This document shows, in pieces, positions 44,408 to 52,918 of a stretch of DNA of 64,000 nt. A program made the position numbers and the translations under genes. The notes under the pieces were generated by a model. It did no database searches. It saw only the letters and a program-made list of their open reading frames with translations, and was not told the origin of the DNA. Position 1 is the stretch's first letter; every line of letters begins with the position of its first letter. The stretch is from contig NZ_CAJZCD010000006.1 of the NCBI RefSeq assembly GCF_914768045.1, positions 62,001 to 126,000 of the forward strand. Reading direction: 5' to 3'. The DNA comes from Snodgrassella communis (GTDB lineage Bacteria > Pseudomonadota > Gammaproteobacteria > Burkholderiales > Neisseriaceae).

Positions 44408-44941
44408 TTACAAGGTTTCGATAGTATGGCTCTGATTTGTATAAATGCAGATATCACCGGCAATTTCCAGTGATTTTTTAACTACTTCGGCAGGTTCCAA
44501 TTCGGTGTTTTCCATCAATGCGCGGGCTGCGGATTGGGCAAATGCACCACCGGAACCAATGGCTGCAATACTATGTTCTGGTTCGAGTACGTCGCCGTTA
44601 CCGGTAATGACCAGTGTATTTTTCTTGTCAGCCACAATTAGCATGGCTTCTAAACGGCGCAAGGCGCGATCAGTACGCCATTCCTTGGCCAGCTCAATTG
44701 CAGCCAGCATCAATTTGCCCTGATGCTTTTGCAACTTGCTTTCAAATAGTTCAATCAGGGTGAATGCGTCGGCAGTACCGCCGGCAAAACCCGCCAGAAC
44801 TTGATTGTTATATAGTTTGCGCACTTTGCGTGCAGTACCCTTAATTATGGTATTTCCTAATGTCACTTGACCATCGCCACCGATGGCAACGTTTTCACCG
44901 CGCCGAACGGAAATAATGGTGGTACCGTCGAATTGTTGCAT
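44408..44941 (-). CDS. hslV: ATP-dependent protease peptidase subunit HslV
   Basis: This 177-residue proteasome-like peptidase has the propeptide MQQFDG followed by the active N-terminal Thr of [23 protein letters not shown]. Autocleavage before this Thr is expected. Conserved [12 protein letters not shown] and the C-terminal [10 protein letters not shown] match the family. It is the first gene of hslV-hslU, on the minus strand, with 59 bases between them. Confidence 0.96.
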   Translation of the reverse strand: MQQFDGTTIISVRRGENVAIGGDGQVTLGNTIIKGTARKVRKLYNNQVLAGFAGGTADAFTLIELFESKLQKHQGKLMLAAIELAKEWRTDRALRRLEAMLIVADKKNTLVITGNGDVLEPEHSIAAIGSGGAFAQSAARALMENTELEPAEVVKKSLEIAGDICIYTNQSHTIETL

Positions 44942-45107
44942 GTCTCGTGATCCTTAATTGACCAACAGCCACATAACTGTTGGAAAAAAATAACTACTTT
45001 TAAATAAGGGCTGTCAGCCAGCTTTCAAGTTACTAAGTCGAATGTTCAGTTGGCGTGTTATTTAAAGATATGTCTTGTTTTTAGGGTAACTGGTTTAATC
45101 TATAAAG

Positions 45108-45138
45108 AAAAACGGCAACCTGAAAGGTTGCCGTTTTT
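45108..45138. terminator. Bidirectional terminator
   Basis: A perfect 14-bp stem (45108-45121 with 45125-45138) with a GAA loop and A/T tracts at both ends. It lies just after the lipoprotein gene on the minus strand. The stem contains GGCAACCTGAA, a DUS-like word. Confidence 0.85.
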
Positions 45139-45151
45139 CAAACACAATTAG

Positions 45152-45709
45152 TTATTTTTTGTGTTTGTAGACTTTTTTAGTGGTAACTGTTTTGGTGGTT
45201 CTGACTGTTTTGGTTTTTGCAGGAGCAGCTGCTACTGTACCATTGTCCACTACGCAATTCTGGGTAACGATTTGCGGAACGATTCTTTCCTGACCATTAA
45301 CAACCTGTTTGCTAGGTTGTACCAAACCCAAGGCACCAACGGTGTCTACAGTGTCGCTGGTGGCTAGGGCTGTTTTCCAAGTAATGCCTTCAGGAGAAAC
45401 AAAAGTATTGTAATTAACGTCGCGGGCATCACGTATCATTACCGGAGACAGTTTGCCCTGATAATTTACTTGAGCTGCCACTACGTTCTGACCTTGCAGA
45501 CCATACATTACTCGCAAGCTGTTTTTAGCGTTACCAGTGCCACACAGGTAAGATACCTCTTTTCGTGCGTCAATCTGTACATTGTCGGTAGAAGCTGTTG
45601 TTGTCGTGGTAGTGGTTGACTGGGCAACAGGTGCCTTGTGATGATGTTTAGAGGCACAACCAGTCAGAGCAAGCATTAACATCACAGCAGGGACAAGAAC
45701 TTTTTTCAT
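45152..45709 (-). CDS. Lipoprotein with an adhesin-complex-protein (MliC-like) domain
   Basis: This 185-residue protein begins MKKVLVPAVMLMLALTGC, a lipoprotein signal with lipobox ALTGC. A Thr tract of seven near residue 32 is followed by a domain with KEVSYLCG, SLRVMYGLQGQNVVAAQV and a second Cys in TQNCVVD, resembling the neisserial adhesin complex protein, which also inhibits C-type lysozyme. The last 25 residues are a Lys/Thr-rich tail (AKTKTVRTTKTVTTKK). The start at 45709 has AGGAG upstream. Its function is inferred from the domain only. Confidence 0.8.
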   Translation of the reverse strand: MKKVLVPAVMLMLALTGCASKHHHKAPVAQSTTTTTTTASTDNVQIDARKEVSYLCGTGNAKNSLRVMYGLQGQNVVAAQVNYQGKLSPVMIRDARDVNYNTFVSPEGITWKTALATSDTVDTVGALGLVQPSKQVVNGQERIVPQIVTQNCVVDNGTVAAAPAKTKTVRTTKTVTTKKVYKHKK

Positions 45710-45945
45710 GATAACTCCTTCAAGCATTTATGAATAAATTTTTCGATAACGTAAACCATCATACTTGGCTTAGGTAAAGATGCAATGGATGTATCTTAGT
45801 CTTTTTTAGCTAACGTTGGTTAGTATTAAAAATACCAAATAAATGTTATTGTTATTGTATTAAAAGTCTATCGCTAAAAATGCCTGCACAACGTTATGTT
45901 TCAATAGAATATTTGCTTTAGTAACTGAGTATATTCATTTGATAG

Positions 45946-46782
45946 TCATTGTTTTTTATGTGTAAAATTTTCAAAGTTTAACTTCGTTTCACTTGGCGTC
46001 TGTACCACGCTTCTGTCGTCCAGATTAAAAGCAGTTAGGCTACCGCCCCATAATGCTCCAGTATCTACGCAGACAACATTGTCGGCTTCATACAAACCTA
46101 ATGCCGACCAGTGACCAAATAAGATAGTTTTATCAATGTTTCGGCGGTTTGGTGCTTTGAACCACGGTAAATAATGCGCCGGCATATCGTCAAGTGTGCC
46201 TTTGTAATCAAAATCCAAAGCATCATGATCCGTTATTGCACGCATTCGTGTAAAACAGTTCGTGATAAAGCGCAGTCTTTCATCACCGCTGAGGTGCTTA
46301 TTCCATCGTACAGGTTGATTGCCGTACATGTGAGCAAAAAAATGTGCGGGTTTATGCTGTAAAACGGTTTCCACTTCTTGTGCTAGCAACTGAGCCTGAG
46401 CACACGTCCACTCCGGCCAGATACCAGCATGCACCAGTACATAGTCTTTTTGTTGACGGTATAAAGGTTGCTGGCATAGCCAGTCAATTAATTCTTTTCT
46501 GTCTGGTGCGTTAAGAATGTCACTGATTGTGTCTGCACGTTTTAGTTTGCCATAGCCATAATGCAACGCCAGTAAATGCAAATCATGGTTGCCCAGAATG
46601 GTTTGCATACAGCCATCATGTTGTTTAATCAGGCGCAAAGTAGCCAGTGATTGTGGGCCACGATTGACCAGATCACCGGTGAGCCATAAAGTGTCGATAC
46701 CGGGATTAAAATCCAGTTTAGTCAGCAGATTTTGAAATTCTGCCAGACAGCCTTGTATATCACCAATTACATATTGCGCCAT
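45946..46782 (-). CDS. apaH: Symmetrical bis(5'-nucleosyl)-tetraphosphatase
   Basis: This 278-residue metallophosphatase splits Ap4A into two ADP and also removes Np4-caps from RNA. Motifs GDIQGC, GDLVNRGP, GNHD and the C-terminal FGHWSALG and DTGALWGGSLTA match the family. Start chosen at the ATG at 46782; a TTG two codons upstream is a less likely alternative. An AT-rich 236-base gap follows to the lipoprotein gene. Confidence 0.95.
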   Translation of the reverse strand: MAQYVIGDIQGCLAEFQNLLTKLDFNPGIDTLWLTGDLVNRGPQSLATLRLIKQHDGCMQTILGNHDLHLLALHYGYGKLKRADTISDILNAPDRKELIDWLCQQPLYRQQKDYVLVHAGIWPEWTCAQAQLLAQEVETVLQHKPAHFFAHMYGNQPVRWNKHLSGDERLRFITNCFTRMRAITDHDALDFDYKGTLDDMPAHYLPWFKAPNRRNIDKTILFGHWSALGLYEADNVVCVDTGALWGGSLTAFNLDDRSVVQTPSETKLNFENFTHKKQ

Positions 46783-46825
46783 ATTCAATTTCCCGGCAAT
46801 TCAGCAACGAGCAGCTTTTTTCCGC

Positions 46826-47212
46826 TTACTTGTCCAGAATCATAACACCTTCCGCTTCAACCAGTACACCTTTGGGTAAAGCAGAAACTTCAACAGCAGC
46901 ACGAGCGGGATAGGGAGCAGTAAAGTATTGCGCCATAATCTCATTGAATATAGAAAAATTAACTAAATCAGTCAGATAAGCGTTTACTTTCACCAGATCG
47001 TTTAGGCTGCCGCCAGCAGCTTGTGTAACTGCCTGAAGGTTTTTAAATACCTGATGAGCCTGCTCAGCAAATCCTCCCTCTACTATCTGCATTGTTTCCG
47101 CTACTAATGGAATCTGACCAGACAGGTATACGGTGTTACCAGCGCGTACAGCTTGAGAATAAGCGCCAATGGCGGCTGGTGCCTTATCAGTATGAATAAT
47201 AGTTTTACTCAC
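46826..47212 (-). CDS. ridA: RidA family reactive intermediate deaminase
   Basis: This 128-residue trimeric enzyme hydrolyses reactive enamines and imines made by PLP enzymes such as IlvA. It has the N-terminal TDKAPAAIGAYSQAVRAG, LSGQIPL and the C-terminal ARAAVEVSALPKGVLVE motif with the conserved Arg. Length fits. Confidence 0.95.
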   Translation of the reverse strand: MSKTIIHTDKAPAAIGAYSQAVRAGNTVYLSGQIPLVAETMQIVEGGFAEQAHQVFKNLQAVTQAAGGSLNDLVKVNAYLTDLVNFSIFNEIMAQYFTAPYPARAAVEVSALPKGVLVEAEGVMILDK

Positions 47213-47247
47213 GTTGTTACTCCTTTGCCTTAAAGAAAAAAAGGTTA

Positions 47248-48453
47248 TCAGATATCAGACTTTAAAAATAAAGCCAGTAGATCATTCAAAAAACTGCGTC
47301 CCAATGCAGTGGGGCGTAAATACAGTGGATTTGTATCTAGCAAACCACGTTCAACCGCCTCATTAATGGTATGCTGTATTGAAGCCAAAGGCAGGCCGGT
47401 ACGTTCACCAAACCATGTACTAGGCACACCGGCAGTCAAACGCAGGGCGTTGAGCATAAACTCAAATGGTAAATCCTGTACCGATACCTGTCGACGAGTA
47501 ATGGCATGCTGTGGTTGCTGCTGCATGGCCTGCAAATAATCTTTGGGATGCCGACTACGGGTTGTACGTTCAATTGCCTGAGCTGTTGAGATTTTACCAT
47601 GTGCTCCTGCACCGATACCGATATAATCACCAAATTGCCAGTAATTCAAATTGTGCTGGCATTCTTGTTGCGGTTGAGCAAATGCTGAAGTTTCGTAGCG
47701 AGTAAATCCGGCCTGCTGTAATGCTGTATGCACGGTTTCTTCGATATCAACGATATGGTCATCATCCGGTAATAATGGCGGGGGTGTATGGGCAAACGGT
47801 GTATTCGGCTCCAGAGTAAGCTGATAGGCACTGATGTGCTGTACACCGGTTGCAATGGCTGTCTGAATGTCTTCTTCTGCCTGTTTGATCGTTTGGTTGG
47901 GCAGAGCATACATTAAATCTATATTCACTTTTGGAAACAAAGTTAAGCCAGATTCAATTGCACTGAGGGCTTCATTGCTGCTGTGAATACGTCCGAGTGT
48001 AGTCAGCTTATCATCGGCAAAGCTTTGCACGCCGATTGACAGGCGGTTAATGCCGGCTGCCGCAAAGCCGGCAAAACGATTACGTTCAAATGTGCCCGGA
48101 TTTGCTTCCAGTGTAATTTCTGCTGTTGGTAACAGATTTACCCGAGCGCGAATGCCACTTAATAATTGTTCAAAAGCGGCTGCTGAAATCAGACTGGGTG
48201 TACCACCGCCAATAAAAATCGTATGCACCGGTCTGCCCCAGAAATAGGGTAGCTCCGTTTCCAGGTCGGTTAATAAAGCTGCAATATAGGCCTGCTCATC
48301 CAGTTCTTGTTTCAACTGATGCGAATTAAAATCGCAATACGGGCATTTACGGATGCACCATGGTATATGAATATACAGCGACAATGGCGGTAAGCTGGAC
48401 AGATGTGGAGAATAACTCTGTGGTGTTTGTAATAAAACAGGATACTCAGGCAT
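47248..48453 (-). CDS. hemW: Radical SAM heme chaperone HemW
   Basis: This 401-residue radical SAM protein has the cluster motif CIRKCPYCDFNSH near residue 33, GGGTPSLI, the SIGVQSF motif and the C-terminal HemN-like domain. It is related to HemN but lacks its first N-terminal segment and is considered a heme-transfer protein. It overlaps the end of rdgB by eight bases. Confidence 0.93.
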   Translation of the reverse strand: MPEYPVLLQTPQSYSPHLSSLPPLSLYIHIPWCIRKCPYCDFNSHQLKQELDEQAYIAALLTDLETELPYFWGRPVHTIFIGGGTPSLISAAAFEQLLSGIRARVNLLPTAEITLEANPGTFERNRFAGFAAAGINRLSIGVQSFADDKLTTLGRIHSSNEALSAIESGLTLFPKVNIDLMYALPNQTIKQAEEDIQTAIATGVQHISAYQLTLEPNTPFAHTPPPLLPDDDHIVDIEETVHTALQQAGFTRYETSAFAQPQQECQHNLNYWQFGDYIGIGAGAHGKISTAQAIERTTRSRHPKDYLQAMQQQPQHAITRRQVSVQDLPFEFMLNALRLTAGVPSTWFGERTGLPLASIQHTINEAVERGLLDTNPLYLRPTALGRSFLNDLLALFLKSDI

Positions 48454-49057
48454 TAGAATTCAGGCCGTATTGTTGCTGGAGTTTTGCCATGAGAATATGC
48501 AGAGCCTGCGCTCGGTGGCTGATGCGGTTTTTTTCTTCCTGACTCATTTGTGCTGCGGTTAATTGCTGTTCAGGTAAATAGAAATGTGGGTCATAGCCAA
48601 AGCCATTATTTCCGGCAGCAGATGACTGCCATAGTCCTGCCCAGTTTGCTTCGGCAATCAGTGGCTGTGGGTCGTCTGGATGGCGCACCAGTACCAGTAC
48701 ACACACGTAAAATACGCTTTTGTCACTACTTTGGCGCAGTTGGGCATCCAGTTTGGCATTGTTGGCGGCATCAGATTTTGGCTCTGTGCCCGCATAGCGG
48801 GCAGAATGTACGCCGGGAGCGCCATGCAGGGCATTGGCACAAATACCGGAATCATCGGCCAGTGCTGGTAACCCGCTATGGCGGCTGGCATGTCGAGCTT
48901 TAGCCAGTGCATTTTCTACAAAAGTCACATAGGGTTCTGGGCATTCGGTGATGTTGAAAACCGACTGCGGCACAATTTCTATATTCAATGATCTAAACAG
49001 GCGACTGAATTCAGCCAGTTTGCCTTGATTATTACTGGCAAGAACAATTTTATTCAT
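48446..49057 (-). CDS. rdgB: XTP/dITP diphosphatase
   Basis: This 203-residue enzyme removes non-canonical purine triphosphates. Motifs are VLASNNQGKLAEF at the N-terminus, ADDSGICANALHGAPGVHSARYAG near residue 69 and GYDPHFYLPE. The start at 49057 is the only ATG at the family position; upstream frame belongs to the neighbouring small gene. It overlaps both neighbours by eight bases. Confidence 0.95.
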   Translation of the reverse strand: MNKIVLASNNQGKLAEFSRLFRSLNIEIVPQSVFNITECPEPYVTFVENALAKARHASRHSGLPALADDSGICANALHGAPGVHSARYAGTEPKSDAANNAKLDAQLRQSSDKSVFYVCVLVLVRHPDDPQPLIAEANWAGLWQSSAAGNNGFGYDPHFYLPEQQLTAAQMSQEEKNRISHRAQALHILMAKLQQQYGLNSNA

Positions 49058-49289
49058 GATTAATATCGTTAGAGGATAAGGTCTGATACATTTGCTGGCA
49101 GGCGCGTTCGCGTAGTGTAAATGCCAACGCTGCAAATTGTCCCAGCGCACAGACAAAAGCAAGTAAACAGCAAATTATCGTAATAGTGTGCTGTTGATGC
49201 ACCCAATAATAACAGCCTAGTACCACCCAGCCAATAAACATAAAGGTACATGAAGCCAGAATGAGTAATAACAGTTTGAGTTTAGTCAT
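49050..49289 (-). CDS. Small two-helix membrane protein
   Basis: This 79-residue protein has two hydrophobic helices (about residues 5-27 and 36-58) and a polar C-terminal tail. It overlaps the rdgB start by eight bases, so it is probably translated in the same unit. Its layout resembles the two tiny proteins to the right, although sequence similarity is weak. No known function. Confidence 0.65.
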   Translation of the reverse strand: MTKLKLLLLILASCTFMFIGWVVLGCYYWVHQQHTITIICCLLAFVCALGQFAALAFTLRERACQQMYQTLSSNDINHE

Positions 49290-49487
49290 ATTGGCATGTT
49301 CAAAAATAAATGGTATGGATTGAAGCCGGCTACAGTAATCAGGTAAATCCCTATAGTTTATAGCAGATTATGGTTTTCAGAATGAAACAGAATATAAAAT
49401 GAATTAATCATTAGTTATCATCCGGATTTAAATGAGATACAGTTTCTTCAATTCAATATACTCATTCGTATTTTCAGATGTAAAAAT

Positions 49488-49730
49488 TTATTTTTTTCCA
49501 AGCGATGTAAAATCTGTAGTGCTATCTGGTGTCTGTTCTTTATTCTGCCTCATTTTGGCTATTTTGATGGTTAATGGTAATTCAGCAATTGCAATAATAA
49601 AACTAATAATAAAACATGTTGTACTATAGGCAGAAAGCTGGTGTTCATCTCGATATAGTAAAAAACCGATATTGATGAATGCCATAAATAGTAATGATGT
49701 AACAATATAGATAATAATCAGTTTTTTCAT
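49488..49730 (-). CDS. Small two-helix membrane protein, tandem paralogue A
   Basis: This 80-residue protein starts MKKLIIIYIVTSLLFMAF with AAAGGGA upstream of the ATG. It has two transmembrane helices and a basic then acidic tail. It shares MKKLII, a YSxxCFII segment and PxTIKxxKxxxN with the next gene, so the two are clear paralogues. No family known to me. Confidence 0.65.
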   Translation of the reverse strand: MKKLIIIYIVTSLLFMAFINIGFLLYRDEHQLSAYSTTCFIISFIIAIAELPLTIKIAKMRQNKEQTPDSTTDFTSLGKK

Positions 49731-49863
49731 TAGTGTTGTTCCCTTTAAGAAGAAAGCTATTAATGAAAATCAGTCTTGTAAGATTTTCACTATTTTACAA
49801 TAAAACTTTAATCAATATCTATTCTTTAGCTATGAATGAATTTTTGCTTGCAGCTGCTGGTTA

Positions 49864-50061
49864 TTAATTTGAATTCCGGCTGATTTTAATTAGCTTAATC
49901 GTAAATGGTGTTATTATTATCAATCCAATGGCAGCAATGATAAAACAGCAAATACTGTACCACAAAGGATAACGTATATCGGCAAAGAAGATGGTACCCA
50001 TAACGAGAGTGGTAATCACCGTCATTGCTAGAAAACAATAATTTATAATCAGTTTTTTCAT
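49864..50061 (-). CDS. Small two-helix membrane protein, tandem paralogue B
   Basis: This 65-residue protein starts MKKLIINYCFLAMTVITT. Two helices and a short basic tail (TIKLIKISRNSN). The first 17 bases of its coding region are identical to those of paralogue A. The ATG at 50061 is preferred from that comparison; an earlier in-frame start at 50100 is possible, and no clear ribosome binding site is seen. Confidence 0.6.
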   Translation of the reverse strand: MKKLIINYCFLAMTVITTLVMGTIFFADIRYPLWYSICCFIIAAIGLIIITPFTIKLIKISRNSN

Positions 50062-50100
50062 ATTTGGCATTTTAATATCAGTATTTAAAGTTAGTATCAA

Positions 50101-50592
50101 CCGTTTATTTGCATCCCGAACATATATATTAAGTATTGGGTTATAAATGCTAAAAATAATATTTTAACCCGAAAAATATTCATACTGGCCAGAAAACATT
50201 TGATTGTGATGCTAAAAATAATCAAAGCTGATTGATCCTACAATCATGCTTTATACTATTAAATATCTAAATATTATCTGAATTTCAATTTATCAGAGCA
50301 AATTCGTATAAATAAGATTTTACTGAATTTGTACAGCTATATCAGTTATTTTTATTTCAGTGTATTGAGTCGCCATTTTAAGTAGCGGGGATGATAACCA
50401 GAGTCAGGTTATTAATATGTTGCTGCTAAAGGGTGCAGTGTCTGAATGACTGTGTTCACAGACTATTTGCAAGATCAATTGTATTGCGGCATGAGGTAAA
50501 TATGGTTTTTGCTGTTTATTTGCTATAAATAATTGAAATTATGAATGTTATTATGATTCTGGATATGTACCTGATTGTTGAGTCTGGAAAAA
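50101..50592. other. AT-rich intergenic region
   Basis: Nothing recognisable on either strand apart from upstream sequence of the small membrane-protein genes. Confidence 0.5.
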
Positions 50593-50620
50593 ATAAAAGC
50601 CTGCGTAAGCAGGCTTTTAT
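50593..50620 (-). terminator. Terminator after bamC
   Basis: A perfect 12-bp stem (50593-50604 with 50609-50620, loop GTAA) is followed on the minus strand by a T-rich run, two bases past the bamC stop. Confidence 0.88.
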
Positions 50621-50621
50621 C

Positions 50622-51770
50622 TTAACGCAATTGTTGATCCAGTTGCTGAATCCATTTATTAGCATCTTTGCCAGAATAAGGCGTACCATCTTCATTAGCC
50701 AGACTGACACGTGTGCCACCATCTTTCAGCGGCTGTACCAGCACGACTAAACGTGGTTGTTGTTTGAGCTGCGGTTGTTGCTCGGTTTTCTTACTGCGTC
50801 CAAACATACGGCTAAATAATCCCGGTTTTTTATTGGAAACAGAAGAAGCTTCAGCAGCTGCTACTTCAACCAGATAAGCATAATGATTCCGGTTTTCGTC
50901 GATGACATTTAGGCCAATACGATCCAGAGCCAGTGCTACACGACGCCAGTTGCGTTCTTGTGAACCTAACAGATAAACGCTATTACCATCTAGTTTTGCC
51001 AGTGTATTTTCATTCGCATTTTGCTTCTGGGCTGCTACCAGTTGTTGTACCTGTTTAGCATCTGCGCCTAGATATTGCATGAAACGTGCCAGAAATGCAG
51101 CTTCCAGCTCAGGCTCATTCGGACGAGGTTGCCATGCAGTACTGTCTCGATCCTTACTGGTATAGACTTCTTTCATGCCTTTCTGGCTGAAGAATACATC
51201 GGTACCACCTTTGCTGTTTCGCTCCAGCCGGATAGTAAACATGTCACGTTCACCACTGGAATAAATACCTCCCAGACCTACTTTTTCAAATATGCCACGA
51301 ATGGCATCTGAAGGCAGTTTGGCACGGTTTTCTGCCCAGTTGGTTTGCATTAAGCCGATTGCTGGTTCTTCACGTTCAATAGTAAAACCTTGTTCCTGCC
51401 AGAATGCTCTCAGCAAAGGCCATAATTCCGCAGCCTGTTTATTGTCAATGGTCAGCCAGCGGATGCTACCATCACGCTGAAAATGAATACCTGATACTTG
51501 TGTCAAAACCTGATTATTGGCATTGGTCTGATTTTTGCTAGCAGTTTTATTCATATCGCTGGCACGTACCGCGCCACTAATCAGTGAACTACCCGGTGCA
51601 CTGAAACGATTGCCTTGATTCGGATCAGTTAGGTCTGGTGGCACATCTAGCTGCACAATTTTTTTATTATCTGACTGATAATCCAGTTTGGGCAGGCTTT
51701 CTTTTTTGCTGGCACAGGCAGCAAGGCTTGCTGCCAGCAGAGTCAGAACAACGGTTTTACTTATATTCAT
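50622..51770 (-). CDS. bamC: Outer membrane assembly lipoprotein BamC
   Basis: This 382-residue lipoprotein (signal ending LAAC near residue 19) belongs to the NlpB/BamC family of the beta-barrel assembly machine. The unstructured N-terminal part contains KLDYQSDNKKIVQLDVPPDL, which lies on BamD in the known complex, followed by two helix-grip domains. It follows dapA on the same strand, the classic dapA-bamC order. Start set at the ATG at 51770; a GTG three codons upstream is the alternative. Confidence 0.92.
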   Translation of the reverse strand: MNISKTVVLTLLAASLAACASKKESLPKLDYQSDNKKIVQLDVPPDLTDPNQGNRFSAPGSSLISGAVRASDMNKTASKNQTNANNQVLTQVSGIHFQRDGSIRWLTIDNKQAAELWPLLRAFWQEQGFTIEREEPAIGLMQTNWAENRAKLPSDAIRGIFEKVGLGGIYSSGERDMFTIRLERNSKGGTDVFFSQKGMKEVYTSKDRDSTAWQPRPNEPELEAAFLARFMQYLGADAKQVQQLVAAQKQNANENTLAKLDGNSVYLLGSQERNWRRVALALDRIGLNVIDENRNHYAYLVEVAAAEASSVSNKKPGLFSRMFGRSKKTEQQPQLKQQPRLVVLVQPLKDGGTRVSLANEDGTPYSGKDANKWIQQLDQQLR

Positions 51771-51818
51771 ATCGGCCACTTTCTGTATGCATTACTATGG
51801 CAATGTTGGCTTGTGTAT

Positions 51819-52694
51819 TTAGATTAATTCGGCATCTTGCATGGCAGCCAGTATTGTAGCTTGTCCAGCAGGAGACAGTTCGATAATTGGCAGGCGACAC
51901 ACTGGGCTGATTTTGCCCAGTTTGGATAAAGCCCATTTAGTTGGTGCCGGGCTCGGTTCACAGAAAAGATCACCGTGCAGGCGCTGTAATTTGTCATTCA
52001 AAGTGCGTGCATTGGCAATGTCACTACGTAGGGCTGCATGACACATATCTGCAAACATTTTTGGTGCCACATTGGCGGTAACACTGATGACACCATGACC
52101 ACCACATAGCAGGAATGCCATGGCAGTGGGATCGTCTCCTGAATATATTGCGAAGTTTTCAGGTGCATGTTTAAGTAAATAACATGCACGGCTAATATTC
52201 CCAGTGGCTTCTTTAATACCTACGATATTATCGATTTGTGCTAACCGTAAAGCAGTATCCGGTTGCATATCGACAACAGTACGGCCAGGTACATTGTATA
52301 GAATCATAGGGATACTGGCAGCTTCAGCAATGGTTTTGAAATGACGGTATATACCTTCCTGATTGGGTTTGTTGTAGTAGGGCACTACTGATAATGTCAT
52401 ATCAGCACCAGACTGCTGTGCTTGCTGAGCCAGATAAATCGCTTCATGCGTATTATTGGCACCTGTACCAGCAATTACTTTAACGCGCCCAGCTACGTGT
52501 TGTACCGCAGTTTTGATAACTGTCAGGTGTTCATCAACACTGAGAGTAGCTGATTCGCCAGTGGTTCCTACAGCGACAATAGCATCGGTACCAGATTCGA
52601 TGTGCCAGTCAATAAGCTGTTTGTATTGTTCATAATCAATACTGCCATCTGCATGCATAGGCGTTACGATGGCAACAAGGCTGCCTGTCAACAT
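51819..52694 (-). CDS. dapA: 4-hydroxy-tetrahydrodipicolinate synthase
   Basis: This 291-residue TIM-barrel aldolase condenses pyruvate and aspartate semialdehyde in lysine/diaminopimelate synthesis. Motifs are [21 protein letters not shown], the catalytic Tyr in ILYNVPGRT and the Schiff-base Lys in GIKEATGNI. The start at 52694 is preceded by AAAGGG; the frame runs further upstream but without family similarity. Confidence 0.97.
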   Translation of the reverse strand: MLTGSLVAIVTPMHADGSIDYEQYKQLIDWHIESGTDAIVAVGTTGESATLSVDEHLTVIKTAVQHVAGRVKVIAGTGANNTHEAIYLAQQAQQSGADMTLSVVPYYNKPNQEGIYRHFKTIAEAASIPMILYNVPGRTVVDMQPDTALRLAQIDNIVGIKEATGNISRACYLLKHAPENFAIYSGDDPTAMAFLLCGGHGVISVTANVAPKMFADMCHAALRSDIANARTLNDKLQRLHGDLFCEPSPAPTKWALSKLGKISPVCRLPIIELSPAGQATILAAMQDAELI

Positions 52695-52768
52695 ATTTCT
52701 ACCCTTTACAGGTGAGCTAAAAATGTGATGATTGTAGCGTATTTTTTCCTTTGATGGAAAACAGCCTA

Positions 52769-52789
52769 TTATCAAACTATTTTTGATAA
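52769..52789. promoter_or_regulatory. Inverted repeat between divergent dapA and xanthine permease genes
   Basis: TTATCAAA and TTTGATAA form a perfect 8-5-8 palindrome about 75 bases from the dapA start and 130 from the permease start. It looks like an operator for a dimeric repressor, but the regulator is unknown. A near-match to an FNR site (TTGAT, CTGG, ATTAA) lies at 52830-52843. Confidence 0.45.
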
Positions 52790-52918
52790 AAGTGGTTTGG
52801 TTGTGTTAAAGATTCTATTGCTTAATAATTTGATCTGGATTAAATGTCACTGCTTCGCTTAAAATACGCTGCTTTATATTCATTTAACACATGCATAAAG
52901 CAAATAAGGAAGGATGAC

